A DNA stretch of 64,000 nucleotides from Alteraquisediminimonas sediminicola (GTDB lineage: Bacteria; Pseudomonadota; Alphaproteobacteria; Sphingomonadales; Sphingomonadaceae). Shown here piece after piece: positions 43,501-51,549 of the stretch. The stretch is taken from NCBI RefSeq assembly GCF_019740335.1, contig NZ_JAHXZS010000001.1, positions 186,001-250,000 on the forward strand. Direction: 5' to 3'. The position numbers and the translations under genes are program-made. Within the stretch, counting starts at the first letter, position 1, and each line of letters opens with the position of its first letter. The notes under the pieces are model-generated. The model made no database searches. It had not been told where the DNA came from and saw only the letters and a list, made by a program, of their open reading frames with translations.

Positions 43501-45634
43501 TATGCGCGGCGGTTGGCATATGGCCGGTTTTGCCGCGCAAGTGTCTTCCACCCATCGCCGTGATGAATTTCAGGGTGGGGGCATTTCGGGCCCTTATCGC
43601 TTGTCGAGCCGTGGAATTATTGTCGGCAGCGAATCCGTCACACTTGAAGTGCGCGACCGTTTCCGTTCTGAAGTGATCGTCTCGCGCCGCACGCTGGCGC
43701 GGTTCGTCGATTATGACATTGACGTGATTTCCGGCACGATCAGTTTCAAGGAGCCGGTATTGAGCCGGGATCATGATCTGAATCCGCAATTCGTCGTGAT
43801 CGACTTTGAACTTGATCATCTCGCAGGCGGTGGCCCGGTCAATGCAGGCGTACGCACCGACTGGACCACGCAAAATGGCAAGCTGCGGATCGGTAGCACG
43901 ATCATCACCGATACCGGCGACACGGCAAATGGCAATGCCAACGCCGATGCCCGCACGGACCTTGCCGCCGTCGATGTGCGACTTCGCCTCGGCGATGCGA
44001 CCGAAGTGCGGGCCGAAGCCGGGCGCAGCTTTCAGGGCGGGGCGCAGGCCGATGCATGGCTGATCGAAACCGAACATCATGCAGGACGGCTTGATCTGCT
44101 GGCTTATGCCCGATCCGCCTCGCAGGATTTCGGCCTGGGCCAAATGAGCGGTGCGGAGCGCGGACGGCGTAAATACGGGCTGGATGCGCGATATGAAATG
44201 AGCGAATCTGTCTCATTGACCGCCAGCGCATGGGATGATGACAGTTTGCGTGATGCATCGCATCGCACGGCGGTGCAGATTGGCGCTGCCCATCGCACGC
44301 GGCGCACCGATGCGCGCATCGGGCTGGCGACGATGTATGATACAAGGTTCGATGGGCAGCAGGTCAGTTCGACCTTGCTGGAAGGCGGGGCGACCCAAAG
44401 GCTGTTTGACAACAGGCTGGAAATTGCAGCCTCCACATCGCTGGCACTCGGCAAGAGTGAAGCCGTGGACTTGCCAGCGCGCCATCGCCTGTCATCGCGT
44501 TATAATCTGAGCAAGGATGTGCGTCTGGTCGGCAGCTATGAAATCGCCAATGGCACGACCGGCGATAGCCGCACCGCGCGGGCCGGACTGGAAGTCTCGC
44601 CATGGCAGGGCGCGCGCATCATGACCGGGCTTGGCCAGCAGGCACAGGCCGAAGAGGGTAAGCGCGCCTTCGCCAACTTTGGCCTGACCCAGACGTTCGA
44701 TGTCAGCCGCCATTTGTCGATCAGTGCGACCATGGATGCGGCTCGCAATCTAAGCCAAAGCGCCGCCAATAATGCGATCAATCCCGCACAGCCGCCCGCA
44801 AGCGGCGGGCGCGTGGCCGAAGGGGGAAGGCTTGAATATGATTACACGGCATTCACCACGGGCGCGGCATGGCGCAATGGTCCATGGAGCATCTCTGGCC
44901 GGGGCGAATATCGCGATGGACAGGATGATGATCGCAAGGGCGTGACGCTGGGCGCCATTCGCCAATTGGGCGAAGGCAGCATGTTCGGCGGGTCTTTTGG
45001 CTGGACGCGGGCGACAGCAGCGGGTGGGGCGTCGAGCGCTGTTATCAATAGCACGCTGGCGCTGGCGCATCGCCCTGCCGCTGCCCCTTATGCCGTGCTG
45101 GGCAAGATTGAACTCCGTGCCGATAGCGTGCGCAACATTTCTTCCGGAGGGCCGGACATTGCCGGCAATGCATTTAATGTGATCGGCGATGCCCGCTCCA
45201 CGCGGGTGATCGGGTCGGTGGCCCTCAACTGGTCGCCAAAGGAGCAGGATGGCAACCAGTTTATCCAGCGTAGTGAGGCCAGCCTGTTCGCGGCGGTGCG
45301 GTATAATTTCGATCAATTGGGGGACTATGACCTTGCCGGGACTACGCTGATTGCAGGATTCGATGGCCGTTGGGGGCTGAATGAATTTGTCGATCTTGGC
45401 GGGCGCACCAGCGTCCGGGCCAATTTGATGGATAATAGTGTCAGCTTTTCATATGGTCCCGAAATCGGGATCACCCCCACAACCAACGTCCTGTTGTCGA
45501 TAGGCTATAATGTGAAGGGCTATCGCGATCGCGATTTCTCTGCGGCCCGCAATACCGATCAAGGTATTTTTGTCGCCGCCCGGTTGAAGCTGGACAATGA
45601 CAGCTTTTCATTCCTTGGCATGGGGCAGCAATAG
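40547..45634 (+). CDS. Giant outer-membrane protein with DUF11, SdrD-B-like, Ig-like and beta-barrel regions
   Basis: A 1695-residue protein. The signal peptide ends near AKA (residue 27) and is followed by the shared TIHNTAAARW N-module. A DUF11 domain runs about 350-470 (LTKTVSRANALPGDMLVYTI), an SdrD-B/carboxypeptidase-regulatory-like domain about 490-550 (GVRVVLEDGSFAITDAEGRY), an invasin-like Ig domain about 725-805 (LIADGVTRPVLALRVTDRAG), and then a long region rich in alternating amphipathic strands to the end, consistent with a large beta-barrel. The ATG at 40547 follows AGAGG closely; a GTG 11 codons earlier is possible. It is probably the outer-membrane anchor or secretor of the locus. 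Confidence 0.8.
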   Translation: MSILQRIGYILALLYATLCTGVSIAKAQTIHNTAAARWVEQGRTLLITSNTVTIAVQQAAGTVEVFKPATGGVSTGQSINYMPSFCGGQKINTSSATVGEAEIAALENANKLYLGEVMYVSLKSTSVNNDANQIDHVTATLTINGGEREAITVFETAANSGVFIGAIPTVGNPPAPVQGDCRLSVAPGDQVQIEFSIATVQAVIASTQVEILADPFGLLFDSEDGSPINGVRMTLVDAATGAPARVFGPDGVTPWPSTMITGEIVTDGAGNRHPMLPGEYQFPLTAFGNYRLLAEPPAPYSGPSKANITQLSVLRRPDGQPLALGDGSFGGVFAVAGPEPVRVDIPLDRPASAVELTKTVSRANALPGDMLVYTIVVQNADKRRANRGVQLVDIPATALRYRRDSLRVDGAPAAANTADFAADGRKLTIALGDIAPGKSRTITYAMTVRPDANAGQAINRVTATDRQGVSANAGAIVRIEREDLASRTTILGRIVAGGCDIAAPHEGIAGVRVVLEDGSFAITDAEGRYHFTGLLPGSHVVQAQSNTLPKGGKFVDCARSTRSAGSANSRFVIGQGGSLMTADFFAVVPESKSVPEKNAGPASKVPIAAPLTSEEADSRAAAGAEVIWLQKGNGPTAFLFPAPDHNPRAPAVRVAIRHKVTEKIELLIDGKPVDPVAFDNISTAPGGTYAVSLWRGIPLEGEVTHLSALVRSEKGALLSTLTRDVHFVSTPAQIELLPTRSRLIADGVTRPVLALRVTDRAGRPVHAGLTGDFTLSSPYESAEAVDARQSQALSGTGSKAPRWLVKGDDGIAYVELAPTMTSGKLHMEFTFVDGQQRRRQELDSWIMPGKQAWTVTGLVEAGAGAVDVADQMQRTTDFDSDLGRNARIAVYAKGPVTDDILVTAAYDSAKQRNEQNLQGALDPRAYYSVFADGSERLFDAASRDKFYVRVEGRGLTAQYGDFDAGFDQTQLGRYLRTATGVRGEIMRGGWHMAGFAAQVSSTHRRDEFQGGGISGPYRLSSRGIIVGSESVTLEVRDRFRSEVIVSRRTLARFVDYDIDVISGTISFKEPVLSRDHDLNPQFVVIDFELDHLAGGGPVNAGVRTDWTTQNGKLRIGSTIITDTGDTANGNANADARTDLAAVDVRLRLGDATEVRAEAGRSFQGGAQADAWLIETEHHAGRLDLLAYARSASQDFGLGQMSGAERGRRKYGLDARYEMSESVSLTASAWDDDSLRDASHRTAVQIGAAHRTRRTDARIGLATMYDTRFDGQQVSSTLLEGGATQRLFDNRLEIAASTSLALGKSEAVDLPARHRLSSRYNLSKDVRLVGSYEIANGTTGDSRTARAGLEVSPWQGARIMTGLGQQAQAEEGKRAFANFGLTQTFDVSRHLSISATMDAARNLSQSAANNAINPAQPPASGGRVAEGGRLEYDYTAFTTGAAWRNGPWSISGRGEYRDGQDDDRKGVTLGAIRQLGEGSMFGGSFGWTRATAAGGASSAVINSTLALAHRPAAAPYAVLGKIELRADSVRNISSGGPDIAGNAFNVIGDARSTRVIGSVALNWSPKEQDGNQFIQRSEASLFAAVRYNFDQLGDYDLAGTTLIAGFDGRWGLNEFVDLGGRTSVRANLMDNSVSFSYGPEIGITPTTNVLLSIGYNVKGYRDRDFSAARNTDQGIFVAARLKLDNDSFSFLGMGQQ

Positions 45635-45650
45635 GCCGCGCATCGCGGCC
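45634..45650. terminator. GC-rich hairpin between convergent surface genes
   Basis: GGCCGCG (45634-45640) pairs perfectly with CGCGGCC (45644-45650) over a three-base CAT loop, in the 21 bases between the giant gene's stop and the first LamG-type gene's stop. There is no T run, so termination is uncertain. Confidence 0.35.
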
Positions 45651-45655
45651 ACCAG

Positions 45656-47482
45656 TTATTTCACCAACAGGCCGTAATCCACGGTGAAATTGGGAAAGGG
45701 GGAGGCGGTGCTGGTGGCGAAGCTGCCGCTCGGCTTGATCCGCACATGGGTGATATGGGTGTCGCCCTGCTGACCATCCGGCACAGGGGTGTAGGTCCAT
45801 GTCGCGCCGGAATCATTCGAGAATTCCAGACCGTCGCTGCTATTGCCAAGGACGGTGTAGCTATAAGTCAGGCCGGATGTCGGCGACCCTTGATTGAACT
45901 TCACCGGGCCACCGCCGACCGTGGCGATGTCGCCAACGAAGAAGGTCATATTGGCGGGGACGGGGATGGTCAGGGTTGTGCTATTGCTATCCGGGCTGCC
46001 CGGCCCGCTATTGGTCATATTGGCGCTGGCTTTGATCAGGGCATTGGGAATAGCTTTGAAATTGCTGCTGTTGATACCGTCCGACTGGACAATATGGTTC
46101 AATGAAGCGGTCACAACCGGCATCGGTTCAAGCGCTAGCGCGTAATAGCCATTTTGCGGATCGCTGATCGAAAAGCTGGCGGTGCCACCCCCTGCATAAT
46201 TGGTGGTCGCCAACATGGTGAACGTCCCGGTCGTCGCGCTGCGCGATAATAACGCCAGTCGTTGCCCGTTGGTGGCGGTCACCCCCAGATCGGATAATTT
46301 GAAACTGAGCGAAATCGCGCCCGTTCCGGTGCCAGTGCGGTTGAGAAACCAGATGCGCTGGGAACGCGCATTAAAGCCGGTTGGCGCATCGGCGGAGGTT
46401 GTGCCGGTCGTGGGGGACAGCGCGGACAATCCGGCCAGCACATAATTGCCATTGGCGAGAAAAGAGGTGTTGGTGATGGTCAGCCCGGCAGAGGTGCCGG
46501 TGGTAAGCGACCCGTCGCTTTCCTGCCCGATCCCGCCGACATGATAACGATAGCCAGCGCTGTTGGTATAACGATTGAGTGATCCCGCGCCGCCGGGATT
46601 GGCGTGTTTGGCGGCCAGATAGGATTGGATGATGTTGCGTTCTGCCGTCTTCAACTTGCGAGAATAGACGATAAGTTCGGATACAATACCATCATGATGT
46701 CTGTTGCTATCCCCTTCACCGCCACCAATATTGAAAAAGTGGTTAGAGGCAGGTGTGTACGTGCCCGTGTTTGATGAACTGGCGATCGTGGAGCCATCGC
46801 GCGCAATAGAGATCGGCGAACTTGCATTAAAATTGTAGAGATAAACGCGATCAAGGGCCGAATTTGTCCCAGACCAACTAACCGATACCCGGCCCGCATT
46901 GAGATTTCCATGATCCCAATAGATGTTCCCATCATTCCACGGTAATGAGACCAAATAACGGTTAGTCCCGGATCCCCCCGCATTCCCATTGCTTAACAAA
47001 ATGGGTAATGCGGCAATTGTCCTGGTCGTTGCGATAATGAGTATCTCGCTGGCACTGACTCCGACACCGGAAGGAAATATGCCGCCAGGAATTTCAAGGA
47101 TGTCGCGAACCCCATTGAAAGATACCCCGGAAGATTCGTTGTAAGTGGGGAAGGTGCGCGTGGTATTGCTAACGGCATCGCCCGCCGTGAACGCATTCGC
47201 GCTTTTGTCTTTCCACGCCTTGACCTGTGCACCGTTCGTTGGATTGGAGCCGCCGCCATTGCCGGTATCGGTGCCATTCACATCCAGCCCATCCAGCCAT
47301 AGGCGCAGATTGCCCTGTATATCATGCGGCGCGTCCGCCATCGCCATTGATGGCCACAGCAGCGCGAACATGGCGAGCAGGGGATGGTGCGCCCGCATGC
47401 ATGCCTTTGACATTAGAGGCTGCCGCCCCTCATGCAGTATACGGACCATAAGATGAGGGGAGGAGTGACGCTTTACAGACAT
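45656..47482 (-). CDS. Secreted LamG-like / DUF11-like surface protein, paralogue 1
   Basis: A 608-residue protein with a long n-region signal peptide ending in MAMA before DAPHDIQG. A LamG/jellyroll domain runs from LRLWLDGLDVNGTDTGNGG to ELIVYSRKLKTAERNIIQSY (about 50-295). A middle beta domain follows (YHVGGIGQESDGSL, then RIWFLNRTGTGTGAISLSF), then a C-terminal DUF11-like domain (LEFSNDSGATWTYTPVPDG, THVRIKPSG). The last 128 coding bases are identical to those of paralogue 2. The ATG at 47482 is set by the promoter, which puts the transcript start at or next to it. It is probably a surface lectin or adhesin. Confidence 0.8.
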   Translation of the reverse strand: MSVKRHSSPHLMVRILHEGRQPLMSKACMRAHHPLLAMFALLWPSMAMADAPHDIQGNLRLWLDGLDVNGTDTGNGGGSNPTNGAQVKAWKDKSANAFTAGDAVSNTTRTFPTYNESSGVSFNGVRDILEIPGGIFPSGVGVSASEILIIATTRTIAALPILLSNGNAGGSGTNRYLVSLPWNDGNIYWDHGNLNAGRVSVSWSGTNSALDRVYLYNFNASSPISIARDGSTIASSSNTGTYTPASNHFFNIGGGEGDSNRHHDGIVSELIVYSRKLKTAERNIIQSYLAAKHANPGGAGSLNRYTNSAGYRYHVGGIGQESDGSLTTGTSAGLTITNTSFLANGNYVLAGLSALSPTTGTTSADAPTGFNARSQRIWFLNRTGTGTGAISLSFKLSDLGVTATNGQRLALLSRSATTGTFTMLATTNYAGGGTASFSISDPQNGYYALALEPMPVVTASLNHIVQSDGINSSNFKAIPNALIKASANMTNSGPGSPDSNSTTLTIPVPANMTFFVGDIATVGGGPVKFNQGSPTSGLTYSYTVLGNSSDGLEFSNDSGATWTYTPVPDGQQGDTHITHVRIKPSGSFATSTASPFPNFTVDYGLLVK

Positions 47483-47516
47483 ACCCAATATTATTCCCGC
47501 AAGGTGAAAACGTCAA
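47480..47516 (-). promoter_or_regulatory. Promoter of LamG paralogue 1, predicted leaderless
   Basis: The -35 is TTGACG (47516-47511), the spacer 17 bases, and the -10 TAATAT (47493-47488). The ATG begins five bases after the -10, so transcription should start at the A of the ATG. No ribosome-binding site fits in between. Confidence 0.7.
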
Positions 47517-47550
47517 ATTATTGAGCTGGTTAAGTATCCTGCACTGGCGG

Positions 47551-49353
47551 CTATTTCACCAACAGGCCGTAATCCACGGTGAAATTGGGAAAGGGGGAGG
47601 CGGTGCTGGTGGCGAAGCTGCCGCTCGGCTTGATCCGCACATGGGTGATATGGGTGTCGCCCTGCTGACCATCCGGCACGGGGGTGTAGGTCCATGTCGC
47701 CCCGGAATCATTCGAGAATTCCAGCCCGTCGCTCGTGTTACCAAGGGCGGTATAACTATAGGTCAGGCCGGATGTCGGCGACCCTTGATTGAACTTCACC
47801 GGGCCGCTGCCGACTGAGCCGATATCGCCGACGAAAAATGTCATATTGGCGGGCACGGGGATGGTCAGGGTCGTGTTATTGCTATCCGAATTGCCCGGCC
47901 CGCTATTGGTCATATTAGCGCTGGCTTTGATCAGGGCATTAGGAATGGCCTTGAAATTGCTGCTGTTGATGCCATCGCTTTGCACAATATTGCTCAACGT
48001 AGCGGTCACAATCGGCACCGGCTCGAGCGCCAGGGCGTAATAGCCGGACTTCGGATCGCTGATGGAGAAACTGGCGCTGCCGCTTCCTGCATAATTGGTG
48101 GTCGCGAGCGTGGTGAACGTGCCGGTCGTCGCGCTGCGCGTCAATAACGCCAGTCGTTGCCCGCTGGTGGCAGTCACCCCCAGATCGGACAGTTTGAAAC
48201 TCAGCGAGATCGTGCCAGTCCCGGTGCCGGTGCGATTGAGAAACCAGATTCGCTGCGAACGCGATTTATAGCCAGTTGGCGCATCGCTGGTGGCGCTCCC
48301 GGTCGCAGGGGATAAGGCGGGCAATCCAGCCATCACATAATTGCCATTGGCGAGAAAACTGCTGTCGGCGATGGTCAGCCCAGCAGAGGAGCCGGTGGCA
48401 AGCGACCCATCGCTTTCCTGCCCGATCCCACCCACATGAAAACGATAGCCATCGGTATTGGTATAACGATTGGCTGTGCCTGCGCCGCCGGGATTGGCAT
48501 GTTTGGCGGCCAGATAGGATTGGATGATGTTCTTTTCCGCACTGTTCAACCGGCGCGAATAGACGATGAATTCGGATATAATTCCGTTATGGAAGTTGGA
48601 TGTCCCGATTTCGCCACCGCCAATGAAGAAACGGTTGGTGGATAATTGGGTATGACTTGCCGATCCGGATGCACTGGCCAAAACAGTGCCATCGCGCACG
48701 ATGGACTGCGTGCCGCTCGTACTAGCGCCTAAATTGAAAATATTTAACTGGTTGTGAGATCCGTTAAAAGTGAGGCTTACCCTTCCCGGTGAAAAGGGGC
48801 TTCCGTGATCCCAATATACCTTCGAATCTGCATAGGCTGGAGAGTAGCTTATTCTTTTTAGGTTATCCCCATTGGTTCCTAAGTAAAATAAAAATGACGC
48901 TTTATTTAATCTTGTTGTATAAACAGTGAATATTTCACTGTTGCTTACTACTGTGCCGTTGCCATATAGGCCGGATGGAATTTCCAGTATATTTTTCGTG
49001 CCATCGAATGATATGCCGGTGCCTGCCGTGTAGGTTGGAAAGGTGCGATTTCCTGTGCCAAAGTCAGTTGCATCGCCTGCGACGAACCCATTGACGCTCT
49101 TATCCTTCCATGTCGTCACCTGTGCGCCGCCTGTTGGGTTGGTGCCGCCGCCATTGCCGGTATCGGTGCCGCTTACATCCAGCCCGTCCAGCCACAGGCG
49201 CAGATTGCCCTGAATGTCATGCGGGGCATCGGCCATCGCCATGGGTGGCCATATCAACCCAAGTAGCGCCAGTAGAGATATTGAAGGTCGGTGACGTCGC
49301 CACTTGTCAGCGATGACAGTCATATCTGTGGGAGTAAAACGCAATGCAAACAT
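47551..49353 (-). CDS. Secreted LamG-like / DUF11-like surface protein, paralogue 2
   Basis: A 600-residue protein with the same architecture as its neighbours. The signal peptide ends PPMAMA before DAPHDIQG; the LamG domain runs from LWLDGLDVSGTDTGNGG to EFIVYSRRLNSAEKNIIQSY; the middle domain includes FHVGGIGQESDGSLATG; the C-terminal DUF11-like domain includes THVRIKPSG. The region coding residues about 120-230 (roughly 48660-49000) differs strongly from the paralogues and is AT-rich, while the 3' half is nearly identical to paralogue 1. The ATG at 49353 matches the leaderless promoter. No membrane anchor is seen. Confidence 0.8.
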   Translation of the reverse strand: MFALRFTPTDMTVIADKWRRHRPSISLLALLGLIWPPMAMADAPHDIQGNLRLWLDGLDVSGTDTGNGGGTNPTGGAQVTTWKDKSVNGFVAGDATDFGTGNRTFPTYTAGTGISFDGTKNILEIPSGLYGNGTVVSNSEIFTVYTTRLNKASFLFYLGTNGDNLKRISYSPAYADSKVYWDHGSPFSPGRVSLTFNGSHNQLNIFNLGASTSGTQSIVRDGTVLASASGSASHTQLSTNRFFIGGGEIGTSNFHNGIISEFIVYSRRLNSAEKNIIQSYLAAKHANPGGAGTANRYTNTDGYRFHVGGIGQESDGSLATGSSAGLTIADSSFLANGNYVMAGLPALSPATGSATSDAPTGYKSRSQRIWFLNRTGTGTGTISLSFKLSDLGVTATSGQRLALLTRSATTGTFTTLATTNYAGSGSASFSISDPKSGYYALALEPVPIVTATLSNIVQSDGINSSNFKAIPNALIKASANMTNSGPGNSDSNNTTLTIPVPANMTFFVGDIGSVGSGPVKFNQGSPTSGLTYSYTALGNTSDGLEFSNDSGATWTYTPVPDGQQGDTHITHVRIKPSGSFATSTASPFPNFTVDYGLLVK

Positions 49354-49387
49354 AACCAATACTATACCCGTAGTAATTTTACGTCAA
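49351..49387 (-). promoter_or_regulatory. Promoter of LamG paralogue 2, predicted leaderless
   Basis: The -35 is TTGACG (49387-49382), the spacer 17 bases, and the -10 TAGTAT (49364-49359), then TGGTT and the ATG at 49353. The geometry is identical to that of the other two paralogues. Confidence 0.7.
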
Positions 49388-49456
49388 ATGATTGATAAAG
49401 TTTACATTATCCATAATCGAGCAATATTAGTTATCGACCAATAGGTCTTATGCCGC

Positions 49457-51283
49457 CTATTTCACCAACAGACCATAATCCACGCTAAAATTGGGAAAGG
49501 GGGCGGCGGTGCTAGTGGCAAAGCTGCCGCCCGGCTTGATCCGCACATGAGTGATATGCGTGTCGCCCTGCTGGCCATCCGGCACAGGGGCGTAGGTCCA
49601 TGTCGTCCCGGAATCATTCGAGAATTCCAACCCGTCGCTGGTGCTGCCAAGGGCGGTGTAGGTGTAAGTTAGGCTGGATGTCGGCGACCCTTGATTGAAC
49701 GTCACCGGGCCGCCACCGACCGAGCCGATGTCGCCGACGAAAAATGTCATATTGGCGGGGACGGGAAGGGTCAGGGTCGTGCTATTGGCATCCGGGCTGC
49801 CTTGCCCGCTGTTGGTCATATTGGCGCTGACTTTGATCAGGGCGTTGGGAATGGCCTTGAAATCGCTGACATTGATGCCGTCCGACTGGACAATATTGCT
49901 CAACGAAGCGGTGAGGATCGGCAAAGGCGCGAGCGCCAGCACGTAATAGCCAGTTTGCGGGTCGCTGATCGAAAAACTGGCGGTGCCGCTGCCATTATAA
50001 TTGGTAGTCGCGAGCGAAGCGAACGTGCCGGTCGTCTCGCTGCGTGACAATAACGCCAGCCGCTGTCCGTTGGTGGCGGTCATCCCAAGATCGGATAGTT
50101 TGAAGCTCAGCGAGATGGCCCCAGTCCCGGTGCCGGTGCGGTTGAGATACCAGATGCGCTGGGAACGCGCATTAAAGCCGGTCGGCACATCGGCGGCGGT
50201 GCTGCCGGTGGCGGGAGACAGCGCAGGCAATCCGGCCAATACATAATTGCCGGTGGCGAGGAATGAGGTGTTGGCAATGGTCAACCCGGCAGAGGTGCCG
50301 GTGGTAAGCGATCCATCGCTTTCCTGCCCGATCCCGCCGACATGAAACTTATATACAGTATTGGTATAGCGGTTGGCCGCACCTGCACCGCCGGGGTTGG
50401 CATGTTTTGCGGCCAGATAGGATTGGAGGATATTCTTTTCCGCACTATTCAACCGGCGCGAATAAACGATGAATTCAGAAATGACGCCGTTATGAGAAGC
50501 GCCGCTGCCTGTATAACCATTTCCTAAAAAAAATGTATGCGTCGATAATTTTGTGTATATTGTGGCAGATGATCCATTTATGCTTGATAAAATATTACCA
50601 TCTCTTGCAATAGATTGCTGACCGCTTACGCTAGCCCCCAAATTATAAATATATTTTCGATTATAAACTGAGCTGTTTCCACCCCAGCTAATGGCTATAC
50701 GTGTGCTATGGTCCCAATAAATAGTGCTGTCTATCCATGGCATATGGGCGGAGATGCGAGGGCCCGAACTAGTTGTTGGTAAATTATTGTAGAACAAGAA
50801 TTGATATTTATTTGTAACGCTGGTGGTGACGATAAAATAATCGCTGTCCGATATGGCAGCATTATTCGGATAGATGCCGCCGACAACCTCAAGTATATTG
50901 GTGGTTCCATCAAACGAAACACCATTGCCCGCGCTATAGGTCGGTAAACTGTGGGTCGTTGCGCCATAGCTGGTCGCATCGCCTGCAGTATAGGCGTTGG
51001 CGCTTTTATCCTTCCACGACGTGACCTGCGCACCGCCCATGGGGTTCGTGCCGCCGCCATTGCCGGTATCGGTGCCGCTCACATCCAGCCCGTCCAGCCA
51101 CAGGCGTTGATTACCCGGTATATCATGCGGGGCATCGGCCAGTGTGAGGGAAGGCCAGAACAGCGCGAGCAGGGCCAGCAGAGGCCAATGCGCCTGCATC
51201 CGTGCGGGTGAGGGACGAACCCGTCGTTCCTCAAAAAGTGAGAACTCGATTATTTGGGGGCAAGGAATACGCTTTACAAACAT
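49457..51283 (-). CDS. Secreted LamG-like / DUF11-like surface protein, paralogue 3
   Basis: A 608-residue protein, the most diverged copy but with the same order: a long n-region signal peptide ending SLTLA before DAPHDIPG, LamG from LWLDGLDVSGTDTGNGG to EFIVYSRRLNSAEKNILQSY, the middle domain with FHVGGIGQESDGSL, and the C-terminal DUF11-like domain with THVRIKPGG. The variable LamG part (roughly 50500-50900) is clearly AT-rich relative to its flanks and rich in Tyr, Ile, Ser and Asn. The ATG at 51283 fits the leaderless promoter. tRNA-Pro lies about 130 bases upstream. Confidence 0.8.
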   Translation of the reverse strand: MFVKRIPCPQIIEFSLFEERRVRPSPARMQAHWPLLALLALFWPSLTLADAPHDIPGNQRLWLDGLDVSGTDTGNGGGTNPMGGAQVTSWKDKSANAYTAGDATSYGATTHSLPTYSAGNGVSFDGTTNILEVVGGIYPNNAAISDSDYFIVTTSVTNKYQFLFYNNLPTTSSGPRISAHMPWIDSTIYWDHSTRIAISWGGNSSVYNRKYIYNLGASVSGQQSIARDGNILSSINGSSATIYTKLSTHTFFLGNGYTGSGASHNGVISEFIVYSRRLNSAEKNILQSYLAAKHANPGGAGAANRYTNTVYKFHVGGIGQESDGSLTTGTSAGLTIANTSFLATGNYVLAGLPALSPATGSTAADVPTGFNARSQRIWYLNRTGTGTGAISLSFKLSDLGMTATNGQRLALLSRSETTGTFASLATTNYNGSGTASFSISDPQTGYYVLALAPLPILTASLSNIVQSDGINVSDFKAIPNALIKVSANMTNSGQGSPDANSTTLTLPVPANMTFFVGDIGSVGGGPVTFNQGSPTSSLTYTYTALGSTSDGLEFSNDSGTTWTYAPVPDGQQGDTHITHVRIKPGGSFATSTAAPFPNFSVDYGLLVK

Positions 51284-51317
51284 AACCAACGTTATCGCTG
51301 CAAGAAGTTAACGTCAA
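51281..51317 (-). promoter_or_regulatory. Promoter of LamG paralogue 3, predicted leaderless
   Basis: The -35 is TTGACG (51317-51312), the spacer 17 bases, and the -10 TAACGT (51294-51289), then TGGTT and the ATG. The AATTTGACGT context around the -35 is shared with paralogue 1. Confidence 0.65.
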
Positions 51318-51408
51318 ATTATTGAGTGCGATGATGCATCTAGCGACATTATCAGGGCGTATGGCGCGATGTCTGAAAATAATCGGCCCATCATGCTGGG
51401 CGGATATG

Positions 51409-51486
<78 letters not shown>

Positions 51487-51549
51487 ACTGGTGGGATGGT
51501 CCGTAGTAATGATCGCCCGCTTTGCCAAGCAAAATCGCGACGATTTTTA

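Noticed and set aside
42872-44143. 423-codon open frame antisense to the giant outer-membrane gene
   Set aside because: Shadow frame; composition and lack of homology argue against it, and the sense frame has clear domains.
45656-51283. Tandem repeats as a transposon or phage tail-fibre module
   Set aside because: No transposase, terminal repeats or phage genes are nearby, and each copy has its own signal peptide and promoter.
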